Below are positions 42,641-53,559 of a stretch of DNA of 64,000 bases, piece after piece (the stretch's first letter is position 1; each line of letters opens with the position of its first letter). The notes under the pieces are model-generated. The model did no database searches, was not told where the DNA came from, and saw only the letters and a list, made by a program, of their open reading frames with translations. Location of the stretch: positions 42,413 to 106,412 of the forward strand of contig JAGVSM010004954.1 in NCBI GenBank assembly GCA_022494885.1, given 5' to 3'. The position numbers were made by a program, and so were the translations under genes. The stretch is from Micrasema longulum. Taxonomy: Eukaryota > Arthropoda > Insecta > Trichoptera > Brachycentridae.

Positions 42641-43234
42641 AATACATAAAAAAAAATCTTTTTTTTGTAAAAAAAATAACTTTCTTTTTTGTAAAAAAAA
42701 TAAATCGTTTAACTGTTGTGTGGATTCGATTATTCACTTTTTTCACAAAAGTGCTATTATTTCAGTTCCACTTTTCTATGGCTGGCTGCTATCAGCATAA
42801 CAACGCTCAATTATGATGAATAAATAATGAAATTATACAATTCTGATACGATTAGACTGTTCTTGTGTAATGCTTTATTCTGAACTTCCTTTTTGTTAAC
42901 ACGGGGTCTAGGAATGGTTGGTTATTATTACATTATATATAAAATATGCGGCGTAGGGTGCGGCGTTATTCAACCCAGTGGTAATTTGAAGCGATGAGTG
43001 AGGTTATTACGGTGGACATGCGGGCAGCTTACCTATATAATTATATTTTATCATAATACCACTATGTATTATTTAGTAACACGCACCTGCTCATTTATGA
43101 CCACTTTCGGAATAAGGCCGCAGTAAAAAAAAGTTGAAACCCCTTCAGTAAATAAATACAAATAACAAAAATAAACCATTCAACGTAATTCACTTTTATT
43201 TATTTCCTGAAATGGACTGAAATAGAAAACTGAT
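42641..43234. other. No gene; T/A-rich duplication and unassigned block
   Basis: CTTTTTTGTAAAAAAAATAA occurs twice in tandem at 42659-42708. 42950-43130 is more balanced (GTAGGGTGCGGCGTTATTCA) and unassigned. Confidence 0.35.
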
Positions 43235-43300
43235 CAAATTTAGATCTAAATAGCTCCAGCCTGTCTGCAAGCATTTGTATATACTTAAAACCTTGTTTTA
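43235..43300. repeat. FB repeat, terminal fragment (A-type)
   Basis: ATTTAGATCTAAATAGCTCC, CAGCCTGTCTGCAAGCATTT and ATACTTAAAACCTTG follow the A-type right end as at 44090-44130. The rest of the copy is absent. Confidence 0.55.
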
Positions 43301-43394
43301 TTAATCTATTAGAGATATCAACAGTAACACATGTAAAAAAAAAATATATCCGGAGAATAAAACCAATAACAGATGTCCACGGAAATACATTAAA

Positions 43395-43500
43395 TACTCG
43401 TACAATACATACTTGTTAGAGTGTTTGTGTGAGTGTAAGTGTGTGAAAGGGTGGGTGAGTTGGTGTTATAATGGAATGAGAGTGAACGTGTATGTAAATA
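43395..43500. repeat. GT-rich low-complexity tract
   Basis: GTGTTTGTGTGAGTGTAAGT and GTGGGTGAGTTGG words. Its complement resembles 5870-6005. It may be the G/T-rich part of a LINE-v 3' UTR. Confidence 0.6.
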
Positions 43501-43790
43501 TCATTACACAAGTGTCAGATATAAAAAAAAATATCAATAATTAGAGATAAAATAAGATTATATCATAGAAACTAAGTATAAGACAAAAAAGTGTGTTTTA
43601 AAACGCGCATTTCAAATGTTAATTTGGTACAAACAAAGGTATCAATAAGGGTAAAGTTCAAATCATATTCACGAGCAAAACGTATAAGTGGAGAGTTCTG
43701 GGCATAGTTCGTACGAACTGCTGGCAAATGAAAAAGAGAGATTAATTTAACTAACTGGTAAAAAAATAAGTATAAAAAATAGAAAATTGT
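43501..43790 (-). pseudogene. LINE-v C-terminal tail
   Basis: The minus strand reads 'QLVKLISLFHLPAVRTNYAQ', 'NSPLIRFAREYDLNFTLIDT' and 'FVCTKLTFEMRVLKH'. R-T-N-Y-x-x-NSPL-x-R is a well-known stretch near the end of Jockey/CR1-like ORF2 proteins. It is homologous to 13935-14100 in the other LINE-v copy and better preserved. Confidence 0.7.
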
Positions 43791-44133
43791 TTTTAGGCGT
43801 TGCCTAGTAGGTGAATTGGTTCAGCCGGATGAACCTCACCCAAATGATAAAGGTTTCAGATCGTTAACTTCAAAAAAGTCAACAGATGGATGCGTTGAGG
43901 AAATGTGGATGTTAAAACACGGGAAAAATGGTGAATGTTACACAGTGTGTAATGTGGCCACTTAAACCAGCCAACGACAGGTCATAAGCCCTGTAAATTT
44001 TTCAAGCCAAGACTTCCATATTATCTTCTCAAAGTGTTTTCCCTCTCTGTTGCAGCAAATTAAAATGTGGATTGCTCCATAGGGAGGAAATTCAGTCTGT
44101 CTGGAAGCATTTGGACATACTTAAAACATTCTA
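43787..44133. mobile_element. FB repeat, core plus right arm (A-type)
   Basis: GGCGTTGCCTAGTAGGTGAA, TTCAGCCGGATGAACCTCAC, GATAAAGGTTTCAGATCG, GTTACACAGTGTGTAATGTG, then the right arm (CCTCTCTGTTGCAGCAAA, TCAGTCTGTCTGGAAGC, ACTTAAAACATTCT). It is the mirror image of the copy at 11900-12240. Confidence 0.75.
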
Positions 44134-44332
44134 GATACTCATGTCGTTTATTCTGTGAATGCAAAATTGCACACGTTTCTCTCGTTATTGAGAGATTATT
44201 TTGTAAGAAAGAAAGTTGAAATGCAATAACATTCATTAATCTAAATCATTTGTACATATCTATCATTAGTACAAATCAATAATCGGAACAATTAAACCAA
44301 CATGCAAAACCAACAACAATTAGTTTAATTGG

Positions 44333-44374
44333 TGTCCCAACGAAGAGACGGGTACGTCTCGAAACCGGTGGACA
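44333..44374 (+). ncRNA. Hammerhead-like fold, diverged core
   Basis: TGTCC at the left pairs with GGACA at the right (stem I). GAGAC-GGGTAC-GTCTC is a perfect stem II, followed by GAAACCGGT, the usual 3' part of the core plus a self-complementary short stem III. The 5' core reads CCAACGA where CUGANGA is required, so two key bases differ and self-cleavage is unlikely. The layout matches PLE-associated minimal hammerheads. No PLE coding sequence adjoins it. Confidence 0.4.
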
Positions 44375-44389
44375 TAGAAAAGTCGGTAA

Positions 44390-44437
44390 GTGGTTACATA
44401 CAAATGTTAAGTAACATTTAGTAAAATGTGTAACCAC
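44390..44437. repeat. Nested hairpin
   Basis: GTGGTTACA (44390-44398) pairs with TGTAACCAC (44429-44437). Inside, AAATGTTA pairs with TAACATTT around a 2-base loop. It follows the hammerhead-like motif and may belong to the same element. Confidence 0.6.
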
Positions 44438-44744
44438 AAAGTAAATGCTTTAAACATTTTATTAATAATAATGACTAATTGGTAAAAATTTGTACTAAAA
44501 AAAGTACAAATATACTTAATTTTCGAAGTACAGCTATTTTTTAGTGTTTGTTCATACAAATTTATTGAGAAAAACATTTCCATTTTCTCTTTTTTTTGCT
44601 AAAAATGTTTTCATGGCTTTCTTAATACGTTTTTTTTCTAGATTTAAATTTCTTTTATAATAAGTCACACACCTACATTTAAAAAAAATCATTTAAAAAA
44701 AATGTTTTACACTTTTTAAGTATTTCCAAATATTAACAAACTGA
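44438..44744. other. No gene recognised
   Basis: A+T-rich DNA, nothing supported. Confidence 0.3.
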
Positions 44745-45180
44745 CATAAATAACATCTTACAGATGGGAATATGGAAGTCTAGGCAATTACAGGGCTTAT
44801 GACCTGTCATTGGATGGTTAAAGTAGCCACTTTACACACTTTGTAACATTCACCATTATGCCCATATTCGAACATCTATATTCCTTCGACTCTTCAATTT
44901 GTTGAGGTTTGTGAAGTTACAGAGCTGAAACCTTTATTGTTGCGGGTAAGATTTCATTAAGATCTCATTAAATTATTTCACCAACATACTAGGCAACGCT
45001 TGAAAATATTTTTCAATTTTTATACTTTTTCTTGGACTAGGTGGATTCATCAACACTTCTATAACCCTTTTTGTAAAATGTTCTTTATGTCTGTTGTAAT
45101 ATGTTAATGTTAACAGCTCCCAAGGGGGTTTAATCCAGTCCCTGTATGCAAAAATTTGGACAAACTAAAACCATTGTTTA
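44745..45180. mobile_element. FB repeat, mixed ends
   Basis: The left arm (CAGATGGGAATATGGAAGTC, AAGTAGCCACTTTACACAC) is A-like and truncated at its outside. The full core follows to ACTAGGCAACGCTTG. The right arm (TTCTTTATGTCTGTTGTAAT, ATGTTAATGTTAACAGCTCC, TTTGGACAAACTAAAACCA) is B-type. One copy thus joins both end types. Confidence 0.7.
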
Positions 45181-46339
45181 GTTCTAAGTAATTTATTTAC
45201 GTGCTTCCCTTTAAATTAAATGATTATATATTTTTTTTTTTATGCTAGTCACATTTTCACACTTTTTAAATATTTGTAAATTGTGGTTTTAACTGTAAGT
45301 CTTGATTTATTTTTAAATGTCCTTGTTTACTAATAAACTTAACAGTACAGTTATATTTTTTAAAATTTTAAACACGGAAATATTCAAATAAAAAAAACCC
45401 GATGGATGAGGAAAAAACACAACAATTTCGAACAAATGAGCGTCATTTTTTTTTCTTTTTTTTTATTAAATAGTAACCAAATGTTTGAGTTTGCTGTTTG
45501 GCATGTCTGTGTTAACTAATTATTCGTCCTAATTTAACACAAGACTTTTAGCTCAGGATATCTGGTCTCAAAGTGTAATCGAAGTAAATTAATAAAAAAA
45601 AACACTTTGTTATTAACATGTTTATACTATACTAAAACACATATTTTCTTTTTAAAAAGTATTATTTTATAGTTTATGAAGAAGTAGCATCATGTATCAC
45701 ACCAAAATGTAAATTATATCATTGTAATTACCTACTGAGTGTATATATAAATAAATAAACAAGTAACTAATGATTTGTAAGTGTGTTGGGTATACATGGG
45801 TGATACCTCTCCAGATGCATAAATTAAAATATACACACAAATAATATTATAGATTCCAATTAATAATAGCCCAATTAGAGGTGTTTGGTTCAATATATAT
45901 GTAGAGTTTACCTTGCGTGATGACACCCCAGGGGGTGGGTATTATTGTTCTATTTCCTATTATATCTCCGGTAGGGACCTTAAATATTACATTTAACCAA
46001 AGGCTTTATCCAAATATTATGGTGATATTATAATTAACTGTAATATTTCGTTTTAACTTTTTTTTCAACAGTCTTTATTTAAAAGTAATTGCTTAAAAGT
46101 TCAGTATTGTTATAAACAGTTAATTAAATTTTTTTATGATTTCCATTACGTAAAATAGAAAAAAACATTCCTAAAACATTCAAAAATGTCAAAATATTGA
46201 CAGACAATATACTAAAACAAATATTGTATGACAAGAATTAGTAAACATTTATTGACGGAAACAAGATATAGGCTTTTTGATTTTTTTTTAATTCCTCTCT
46301 TGAACAATAGGAAAATATCACTTTTTTGCATTTTGAAAG
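45181..46339. other. No gene recognised
   Basis: About 1.1 kb of A+T-rich DNA. Minus frame 45732-45926 and plus frame 46228-46422 have no recognisable features. ACACCCCAGGGGGTGGGT near 45925 is a small G+C-rich palindrome. Confidence 0.3.
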
Positions 46340-46490
46340 TATTGAGGGTCTATGAGATAATATCGGATAAAAAAAAAAAAATTGACAGTAGTAAAACAAT
46401 GTTTTTTAGCATAAATTTGTGATTGTGAATTCCCGCAAAAACGGTCATTGCATAGGATCTGCCCCTAATACGTCACGATTTATGTTAATT
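46340..46490 (+). repeat. Family C repeat fragment
   Basis: GAATTCCCGCAAAAACGGTC, ATTGCATAGGATCTGCCCC and TACGTCACGATTTATGTT follow the family C signature. About 80 bp of A-rich DNA upstream matches the area before the motif at 18305. Confidence 0.6.
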
Positions 46491-48189
46491 TTCAACTTTG
46501 TTTCTAACCGTTGTCGCTTGCAGCTTTTTAGTTTTCTGCCAGCGAAATATGAGTATCAATTTTTGTTGCACGAATAACATGTAACAAAACCACTATTCCT
46601 TTAAGTGGATTTTTTTTCAACTTTTAAAAAAAAAACAGAAAAAGCATACAAATTACAAATGCAATTTGTTTTCTTTTTCAATTATAAAAGATAAAATGGA
46701 TGTATATTTTAATTATACATACGTTTGAAAATGTGTAAAAATGTAAAAATACAAATAAAAAAAGTGGAAAAAACTCGCTCTCTAAAGACAAAGTCAATTA
46801 CGATTTCCTGTTTTAGTTACATATTTTATTTCTATTTATAAATAAATAAATATTTTTTTTCATGTTAATTATTGTATTTAGAGACGTTATGTTTCTTTTT
46901 TACATTTATGTTTTTTGATATTTTATGTTCATTAAATTGTTAAGTTTTGATTATTGTATTATATTTCATATTATGTACTACGTAATTATTGTTCACTTTT
47001 GTGATTATTTCTGTAAATCATTTTTTTGTAAAAGGTTATTTGAACCGTTGATGTATATAAATAGAAAAAGATAAATAAATGAATCAAAATAGTGTCAGTT
47101 TGCCCCGGGAGGCAACATTTTTTTTTGTTTGTGGTGTGAAAATAATATGTTACTAGCTGAATCATTTTGATCACAATGCTCAGTCACGCAGTATGACATT
47201 GATTTGATTATAACATAACCTCACCAAATTCAAAACTTTGACAAAATAATATTTTTGAAGTTTTAAAAATATCACTAAGTATTATTAATACTGACCCACT
47301 ACAGTTAATTTATTTTGAATTATGGCCAAAAATTTATATTATAACACCTTATGTCTGCCAATTGAAGTTTTTATAGCGCCGGCAAGAATATTTTGTATGA
47401 TTTGACAAAACAAAATTGCTGATGCAAGATTTAAGAGAAGGGGTCTAAAACCTTAGTTATGTGTTGGTATGTGGTTTTGGTTTATGCCTTGTTAATTTAC
47501 CTTTGGTTTATCCTAGTAATAACTGTATAAGCAACAATAAACACATTGTGATGATATTAAATAATTGGTGTTTCAGAATCTTGCGATTGAAGCATATTTA
47601 GTAAAAATCAGTCGAATTTATGTCGAGTGTTCCGTACCACTCAAAATTTATCATGCAAGATCGCATGTGAGTTTTGCACATAACTGTCAAGTTTTTATTT
47701 TTTAGCATTAGCCTGAAATTAATATGATGACTTAAAAATTCAAATTCCTTCAATTTGTATTTGTCTGAGGTGATTCATTGTTTGTTGGTTGTAATAAAAA
47801 AGGCGCATATTTATATTATATATGCATATTCTGTGACCAGGCGGATGAAAAATAGTGTAAATTGTTAATCTGATGAGCCTTTATTATAAATCTGTATCTA
47901 CATACTTCTGAAAAGTGAAACTAGTGTTCCATAGACAGCCTAAACATACATCTCATTAACATCTACACGATACTGGTATCTGTGCAACAGTAAAACTAAA
48001 GTGCCTCACGAAAGACACATAAATGGAAGAATTTAAAAGTAAGCACAAATTTTATACAATCCACAACATTCCTTCTGCTTTCAGTGTACAAAGCCTGAAA
48101 AGTAATGCGCTGAACAGCCATTGTTTTTAACGTTCTGTGTGTGAAATAGAATCAGAACTCCGGTAAAAATCTCGAATAAAGAAATCGAA
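46491..48189. other. Long unassigned stretch
   Basis: About 1.7 kb with no shared repeat and no meaningful frame. 47330-47900 is somewhat more balanced in composition. Nothing can be supported. Confidence 0.3.
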
Positions 48190-48425
48190 TGGAAATAAAT
48201 CCGCCTGGTAGTGTGTTGGTTGGCGCGTTTGCATTCTAATCTTGAGGTTCTAGGTTTGATTCTAGGGTGGAAATGTTTATTTTAAACATTGTTTCAACTC
48301 AAAATTTAATTGTGCCTGGACTGGCACCAGAAGCGTAGGACTGATCTTTTGTTTTACCAATGCAGAGCATGCACAACTGGGTGCGAAAAGGGGTATGATG
48401 GTTGGGGTAGTATTTATTATTAAAT
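48190..48425 (+). mobile_element. tRNA-derived SINE, family 1, diverged
   Basis: CGCCTGGTAGTGTGTTGGTT (box A region), GCGCGTTTGCATTCTAATC and AGGTTTGATTCTAGGGTGG (box B) form a changed head. The body has GTGCCTGGACTGGCACC, AGAAGCGTAGGACTGATC and CTGGGTGCGAAAAGGGG. The GATACGCTGCG block is deleted. Confidence 0.7.
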
Positions 48426-48472
48426 ATTTAAATAAAAAACATGTACTTTAAACTAACTTCAAACGTAAAATA

Positions 48473-48600
48473 CTATAAATGTTGGCAAGATATTTTAACG
48501 GAGATAGAGAAACATTTTAAAAATAGAATATGTGAGTCTAGTTACTAAAAGCCTTTGTGATCTGTCTCTTGTCACTGGCTAGTAAAAGTAATATTCATTT
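48473..48600. repeat. Degenerate FB fragment
   Basis: AACGGAGATAGAGAAACATT, TGTGAGTCTAGTTACTAAAA, GTCACTGGCTAGTAAAAGTA and ATATTCATTTTA follow the order of an FB left arm with many changes. The core word TTACACACTGTGTAA is missing. Confidence 0.4.
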
Positions 48601-48611
48601 TAAACAAGCGC

Positions 48612-48700
48612 AATACTGATCACCTTACTTTCATACAACAGATGATAAAAATTCGCTACATTTGGTAGACAAATGCAGTGCTCTATGCACCACTTTCTGA
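48612..48700 (+). repeat. SINE family 1, tail-only fragment
   Basis: CAATACTGATCACCTTACTT, AAATTCGCTACATTTGG and AATGCAGTGCTCTATGCACC correspond to the 3' half of family 1 with changes. The head is gone. Confidence 0.5.
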
Positions 48701-48716
48701 AAAAACTTTTTTATCG

Positions 48717-48900
48717 AGTTGTGGTCCCACGGCTAGTATCGCAGATTCACAGATCAAAGGTTCGAGGTTGAAATCCCGCTCTACTACAATTTGATTCCCG
48801 TTTTCTAAAAGCGAGTTATTTATAACTCGTATCGGCCACCAAAATAGAGATTTTTAGGTCAATCATATGAATCCTAATCTTACCTTTTTATAATAAAATA
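48717..48900 (+). mobile_element. tRNA-related SINE, family 3
   Basis: GTTGTGGTCCCACGGCTAGT, CGCAGATTCACAGATCAAAG and GTTCGAGGTTGAAATCCCGC resemble a tRNA head with a box B-like GGTTGAAATCC. The body ends in a (AATAAA)n tail at 48892-48908. Only one copy is in the window, so this is tentative. Confidence 0.45.
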
Positions 48901-48940
48901 AATAAAACAGCTTTGTTTTTAACCACTAATTTTTATTTTT

Positions 48941-48980
48941 CACCGACCGGTTTCAAAGCAAACAAGCTTCTTTGTCAAGG
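48941..48980 (-). ncRNA. Hammerhead-like motif in the PLE 3' end
   Basis: The minus strand reads CCTTGACAAAGAAGCTTG, then TTTGCTTTGAAACCGGTC. AAAG/CTTT can form stem II, and GAAACCGGTC matches the 3' core with the self-complementary ACCGGT stem III typical of dimer-acting PLE hammerheads. The 5' core TTGACAA departs from CUGANGA at two bases, so activity is doubtful. Confidence 0.45.
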
Positions 48981-51030
48981 TTTACGTAACTAATGAATTG
49001 ATTCCTTTTTATTTTATTTCTATCATGTTCACTAAATACTACACGTGGACCCAATAAGTCAAGTGGTTTTTTCTTACACGGGTGGTAATTTGATATTTTT
49101 ATTTTCGAAGTAAGCCAGGAGAGGACTAAAAGAAATATTGTTTTTTTGGTTATTAATTATTGTTTTCTTATTATAAATCGCTTTTTTAATTTCTAAGATT
49201 TCTAAGTTGTCTAATTTTGATATTTTATTTTCAACATGAAGTACTTTTAATCCAGTGTCTTTATTGAAGTTATGATTATTTTCTATCAGATGATTTGCGA
49301 ATTCAGAAAAATTATTATTATTTAAGCATCTTAAGTGTTCTTTTACTCTAACATAAAAGTTTCTTTTAGTTTTTCCAATGTAGATTGAATTGCAATCATT
49401 ACAATTTAATTGGTATATTCCAGATTTATTATATTTATGGACTTTGTCTCTGTGATTTTTTAACAATGTTCCAATATTATTAGTTGTGTCGAAGTCCGGT
49501 TTAATGTTTGGTGGTGGGGAATTTGATAATTGTTTTTTCAAAAAATTCATTTATAAAAAGAATCCGCCTCCATTGTTTACATGGGTTTGCTTTATTTACT
49601 GTGGGAGTCGAATATAAATATTCGTTTATAAGTTTGCGTTTTTGTTTTAAATTTAATATTTTATCAATTAAGTTCTCATTATATCCATTATTATTAGCAA
49701 TCTGTTTTATTGTATTAAGTTCTTTTTTAAAATTAGTATCATCTAGTGGAACGTTAATCAACCTATGTATCATTGAATGGAATGCGGAATGTTTATGGGC
49801 AATTGGATGATTTATCTGTATATGTTGGTTTACGGTGTATATCGAAATCATTTTTTTTTTATTGTTAAAGACAAGTCAAGAAAGTTTATTTTTTTATCTT
49901 TTTCTATTTCTAAAGTAAATTTTATTTCTTTACGTAATAAATTTAGGAAATTTAGAAATGTCTAAAGTTCTCGATCCGACCCTGTAAATAAACAAAAAAC
50001 ATCGTCCACAAAATGGCGCCATAATTTGATACGTTTGATAAGTGGTGTTGTGATTAAAAATATTTTATTCTCCAGTTCATTCAGAAATATGTCAGCAAAT
50101 AACGGACTAGACGGTTGACCCATCGGCAAACCCTGTGTTTGGCTATAAATAACATTATTATACTGAAAATAGTTTTGATCTAAACAAATATTACAAAATC
50201 TACATAAATCAGAAATCAGTTTTTTATCCAAATCTGCATTGTTAAGTAATTGAGAGATTTTTTTTTGTATCTGTAATTGGAATATTAGTGAAAAGGTTAA
50301 CTACGTCAAATGAGATTAGTTTTGTATTATTTGGAATTTCCATATCTTTCAGTATATCAATGAGTTGAAGGGAATTTTAAAGTGTGTACTTTGGTTTAAA
50401 AACTTTTAAATTATTAATTAAATTTGAAATAAAAGAAGCAAGTTTGACTGACGGGGCATTATTATATGATACTACTGGACAAATTGGATTATTTTCTTTG
50501 TGTATTTTTAATAAACCATATAATTTAGGGGACATTGGATTGAGAGAAATTAACTGATTTCTGATTTTAAAACTTGAAAAAAAGGTACTTTTTGAGTCTC
50601 TTATTGCGTTTTTTATATGCTCTTGGTATTTATTCGTGGGATATTTTATTTTGTTAAAGATATTGTTCGTTAAGAAATCTTGAATTTTTGTATTATAGTC
50701 TTTTTTATTCATTATCACTATGGAGTTCCCTTTGTCGGCTTTGGTTTATATTAAATTTTCTTCATGTAATGTTAATTTAAAATTATTCACAATAACACTT
50801 TCTCTATTAATTGGGTAGTTTAAATTTTCTCTAACTGCTTTCATTTTTTCTGCGCAAATATAATGAATTTTTTTTTCTTGTTTGAAAAGCGCCGTTTCTG
50901 TATCCACCCGTAGATTATCTATTGCTGATTGTATATTTTTATTGTTGTTATGTAAATTGTACTTTTAACCTTTTTCTAGAATTAGGTTTTCTTCAGGAAG
51001 GAATGTATGTGACGAAAGATTCACTACTGG
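48941..51030 (-). pseudogene. Penelope-like element: RT plus GIY-YIG endonuclease, decayed
   Basis: Read on the minus strand: 'VPQFYKPVVNLSSHTFLPEE' (about 51030), a stop, 'HEENLI', a stop, 'TKADKGNSIVIMNKKDY', 'MSPKLYGLLKIHKENNPICP' (RT1-2), a stop, 'TKLISFDVVNLFTNIPITDT' (motif A), a shift in an A9 run, 'YSQTQGLPMGQPSSPLFADI' (motif B), 'WRHFVDDVFCLFTGSD' (motif C, FVDD), a stop, 'NFLDLSLTI', a linker, another shift near 49500-49550, then GIY-YIG: 'SGIYQLNCNDCNSIYIGKTK' and 'RVKEHLR'. PLEs insert by RT primed at a nick their endonuclease makes. The order RT then GIY-YIG is canonical. At least four stops and two shifts make it inactive. The 3' end (48941-48980) carries a hammerhead-like block; the 5' end is truncated. 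Confidence 0.85.
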
Positions 51031-51689
51031 TTTATAAAATTGTGGAACAGATTTTTGTGCTTTATTATTTACACTATTTGTTTTTCCAATGAGATTTTAT
51101 TTTTTTTATCTAAAGTTATTTTTTTCTTAAAAGCCGCTATCGAAGAATATTACATTTTTATTAAAAAAAAAGAAAAAACGTTATTTGGATCCGTGATCGG
51201 TTCAGAAAATTTCGACTGGGAAAAAAGAATCCTCCCCATTTATCTGCCGTGTTGTGATTTTGATTTTACTTTACAAGCAAAGCCCGCGGATAGCTTTGAA
51301 TGAAATTGAAAATATGAAATGATTTGACAGTTTGATATTTTTGACAGCCTCAACATATTTTTTTTCATTTTCGTAGCTATTTCATAATTTGTTTTAAAAC
51401 ATCAAACACATACCTATGTTCTACCTAGACAGCGCAGCATTCCACGGTGATAAATTGAACGTAGTTATGCAAACAGCGGCCACTCCACAATTTTAGAAAA
51501 TTGAAGTATTGATCTTATTTTATTTTTTATTTAACTTTTTGTACAGATTGTTATTTGTACATCAGCAAGAGCGGAGCGCTGGACTGAGAATGCCTGGTTT
51601 GGCTCGTTTCCGTTTTGTAGCGGTTGGTGGCGTATTACGTTGGTGATTGTGGGCACCTGTATCTGGTGTTGCCAGAGATGTTCATACTA
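51031..51689. other. No gene; small LINE-s tail piece
   Basis: The plus frame at 51040-51303 has no domain. At 51526-51562 TATTTAACTTTTTGTACAG and TTGTTATTTGTACAT resemble the last bases of the LINE-s end at 51690. 51560-51680 is more balanced in composition, unassigned. Confidence 0.35.
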
Positions 51690-51968
51690 TTTTTATTTAA
51701 CTTTTTGTACATAATGTTATTTGTATATTGGCGGGCTTATTCCCAAATGGCAATTTCCTCCAACCAACTAATAAAATAATAGTTTTATTTTCATAATTCA
51801 AGTTACAAAATATCTTCAATAGAAAATAAAGATTAAAAAGCTAAAGATATAATATAAAAATATAAATAAACGTATTTGTATATAAATTACCTTGAATCAA
51901 TACACTCAACGTAAAAAGGTAACAATCAGGAAAGAGAAAAGGAAGAGAGATTAAGTATGAGAAAGGAG
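51690..51968 (-). pseudogene. LINE-s 3' end, part 1 of a split copy
   Basis: On the minus strand it ends TTGGTTGGAGGAAATTGCC, ATTTGGGAATAAGCCCGCC and ATTATGTACAAAAAG. The 3' UTR matches 31862-32130 up to AGGAAGAGAGATTAAG and then breaks off at about 51968. The homology resumes at 53096. Confidence 0.7.
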
Positions 51969-53095
51969 ATTTTATTTGTGTTGGTTTGTTTGATTATTTT
52001 TGAAATGTGTAGTTATTTATTGAAACCTGACTTTATCTTTGTGTTGTTTTGTTTATTCATTTATATATTGACTTTCAATAAGCGTATAAATTATACCTAC
52101 ATTGAAGAAAAAGAAAATAATAAAGGACAACAGTAAAATCTTCCACCAGTAACATGATAATATTTATATCAAATGTGCGGTTGAAAACAAAATTGTTTCA
52201 TTTTAATTCTAATAAACAACCACAAAAGTAGTGCTTCAAATATTTATTTTATATTTTATCCGCCCTTCTTTTCCGCCAACCTGAATCTAGAACCTTCGCG
52301 TTCGCGGTATCGGACAATTTTAGGAAGTTGTAAAGTACTTTGGGAGGTTTTTATTTATGGAATTCATGAAAAATATATATTATGTATGGCGCCTCGTCAA
52401 TCAATCAATAATTGTTTGTTCTAGAAGACAAGCGAGTATTTAACTGTTCAATTGAATAATTTTACATCACGAACGAAGCATTATTTTGTATTTTTAAAGG
52501 TGCTTTAGGCCAATGTCACTCCGGTCGTACAAATTCACATGACACGGTGAAATTGATGAAGATTGATTTTTATTAAACAGCAGTAAGGAAGAAAAAAAAT
52601 TTTTTTTTTTCACTCATAATATTTCATTAATTCCAAACTCTCAAAATTTTCCTTCTTTTAAAAAACATCCACTATTCTGGATTCAAACTAAAGATATGAA
52701 CTCTTTTTTTCCATGACATATTTTGTTGCCCTTTAATAATAAGGAATATTTTTGTGTTTTTTTAAAAAATATTTTTTATTTTCTTTTTTAATTACTATAA
52801 AAAAAAAACATACAATCTTTTACAGAAAATTTAATTTTTTCATTCTTATGTTACACAAAAATACAACTGTCCATTATTTATTATAGGAGCAAAAATTCAT
52901 TATTATTTTCTTGTGTACCCACGAACAGGCCACCCCTTTGTGGGATTTTTTGTTTACTATTTTTACCATTAATATGTATATCATTGCTATGTAATTATGC
53001 TTTATTTTTTTAATACTTTGTTTTATCACTTATGTTTATTGTAAAAAAACAGAAAATTTTAATTGAAAAAAAAAAAAATTAAATGAAAAAAAAAA
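51969..53095 (+). mobile_element. Insertion that splits LINE-s; includes a LINE-h 3' end
   Basis: 52600-53060 matches the reverse complement of 62920-63330: AACATCCACTATTCTGGATT, ATATTTTGTTGCCC, GGCCACCCCTTTGTGGGATT and GTATATCATTGCTATGTAAT. It ends with long A runs (53068-53095), giving plus orientation. The 5' part, 51969-52599, is unassigned and has ATTGAAGAAAAAGAAAATAA near 52100, perhaps an earlier retroelement tail. Confidence 0.6.
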
Positions 53096-53350
53096 CAATG
53101 TTTCTTCAGGCGTGATTTAAATAAAGCTACCTACTTTATTAGAAGTACTGTCTTTGATGGTGGATGGGAGATGACTCCACAGTCGAGCCACATGGACACT
53201 GTATACGTTATTAGAGATGAGAGGGAAATTGTGGATGGTAATTAAAATTAAAAACGAAGAGGTAAACAATGAACTGATAAGCTTTACATTTTTTTACGGA
53301 GGTATATGGGAGCGTTAGGACCATGAGGTACAGTGAAAATAAGTGAGAGG
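53096..53350 (-). pseudogene. LINE-s C-terminus, part 2 of the split copy
   Basis: ATGTTTCTTCAGGCGTGATT, CTTTGATGGTGGATGGGAG, CCACAGTCGAGCCACATGGA and AATTGTGGATGG align with 32160-32370, where the minus strand encodes the LINE-s C-terminus. The reading frame here has extra deletions. It extends a little further 5' than the copy at 32387 (GGAGGTATATGGGAGC). Confidence 0.7.
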
Positions 53351-53559
53351 GTGTGATAGTCTCTTCGCTGTCTAATTTTAAGCTATTTTAGTTACCTATC
53401 ATAATCAGATATGTGATCATATGTATAAATATCAAATATGTACCTTATAAATGTATTAAATCAAATAGTTGACAGCTTAAATCAGTCATGGAAACATCGG
53501 CGTTATCTTGAATGGTAAAGAAAACCTTTCAACTTTCCGTCAATGCGACTATTTGTATA

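Noticed and set aside
42492..42800. 102-codon plus-strand gene
   Set aside because: It spans a family D piece and a tandem CTTTTTTGTAAAAAAAATAA duplication; the Lys/Phe/Asn-rich translation is compositional.
44438..44744. PLE coding sequence after the hammerhead-like motif
   Set aside because: No RT or GIY-YIG motif could be read in any frame for several hundred bases on either side.
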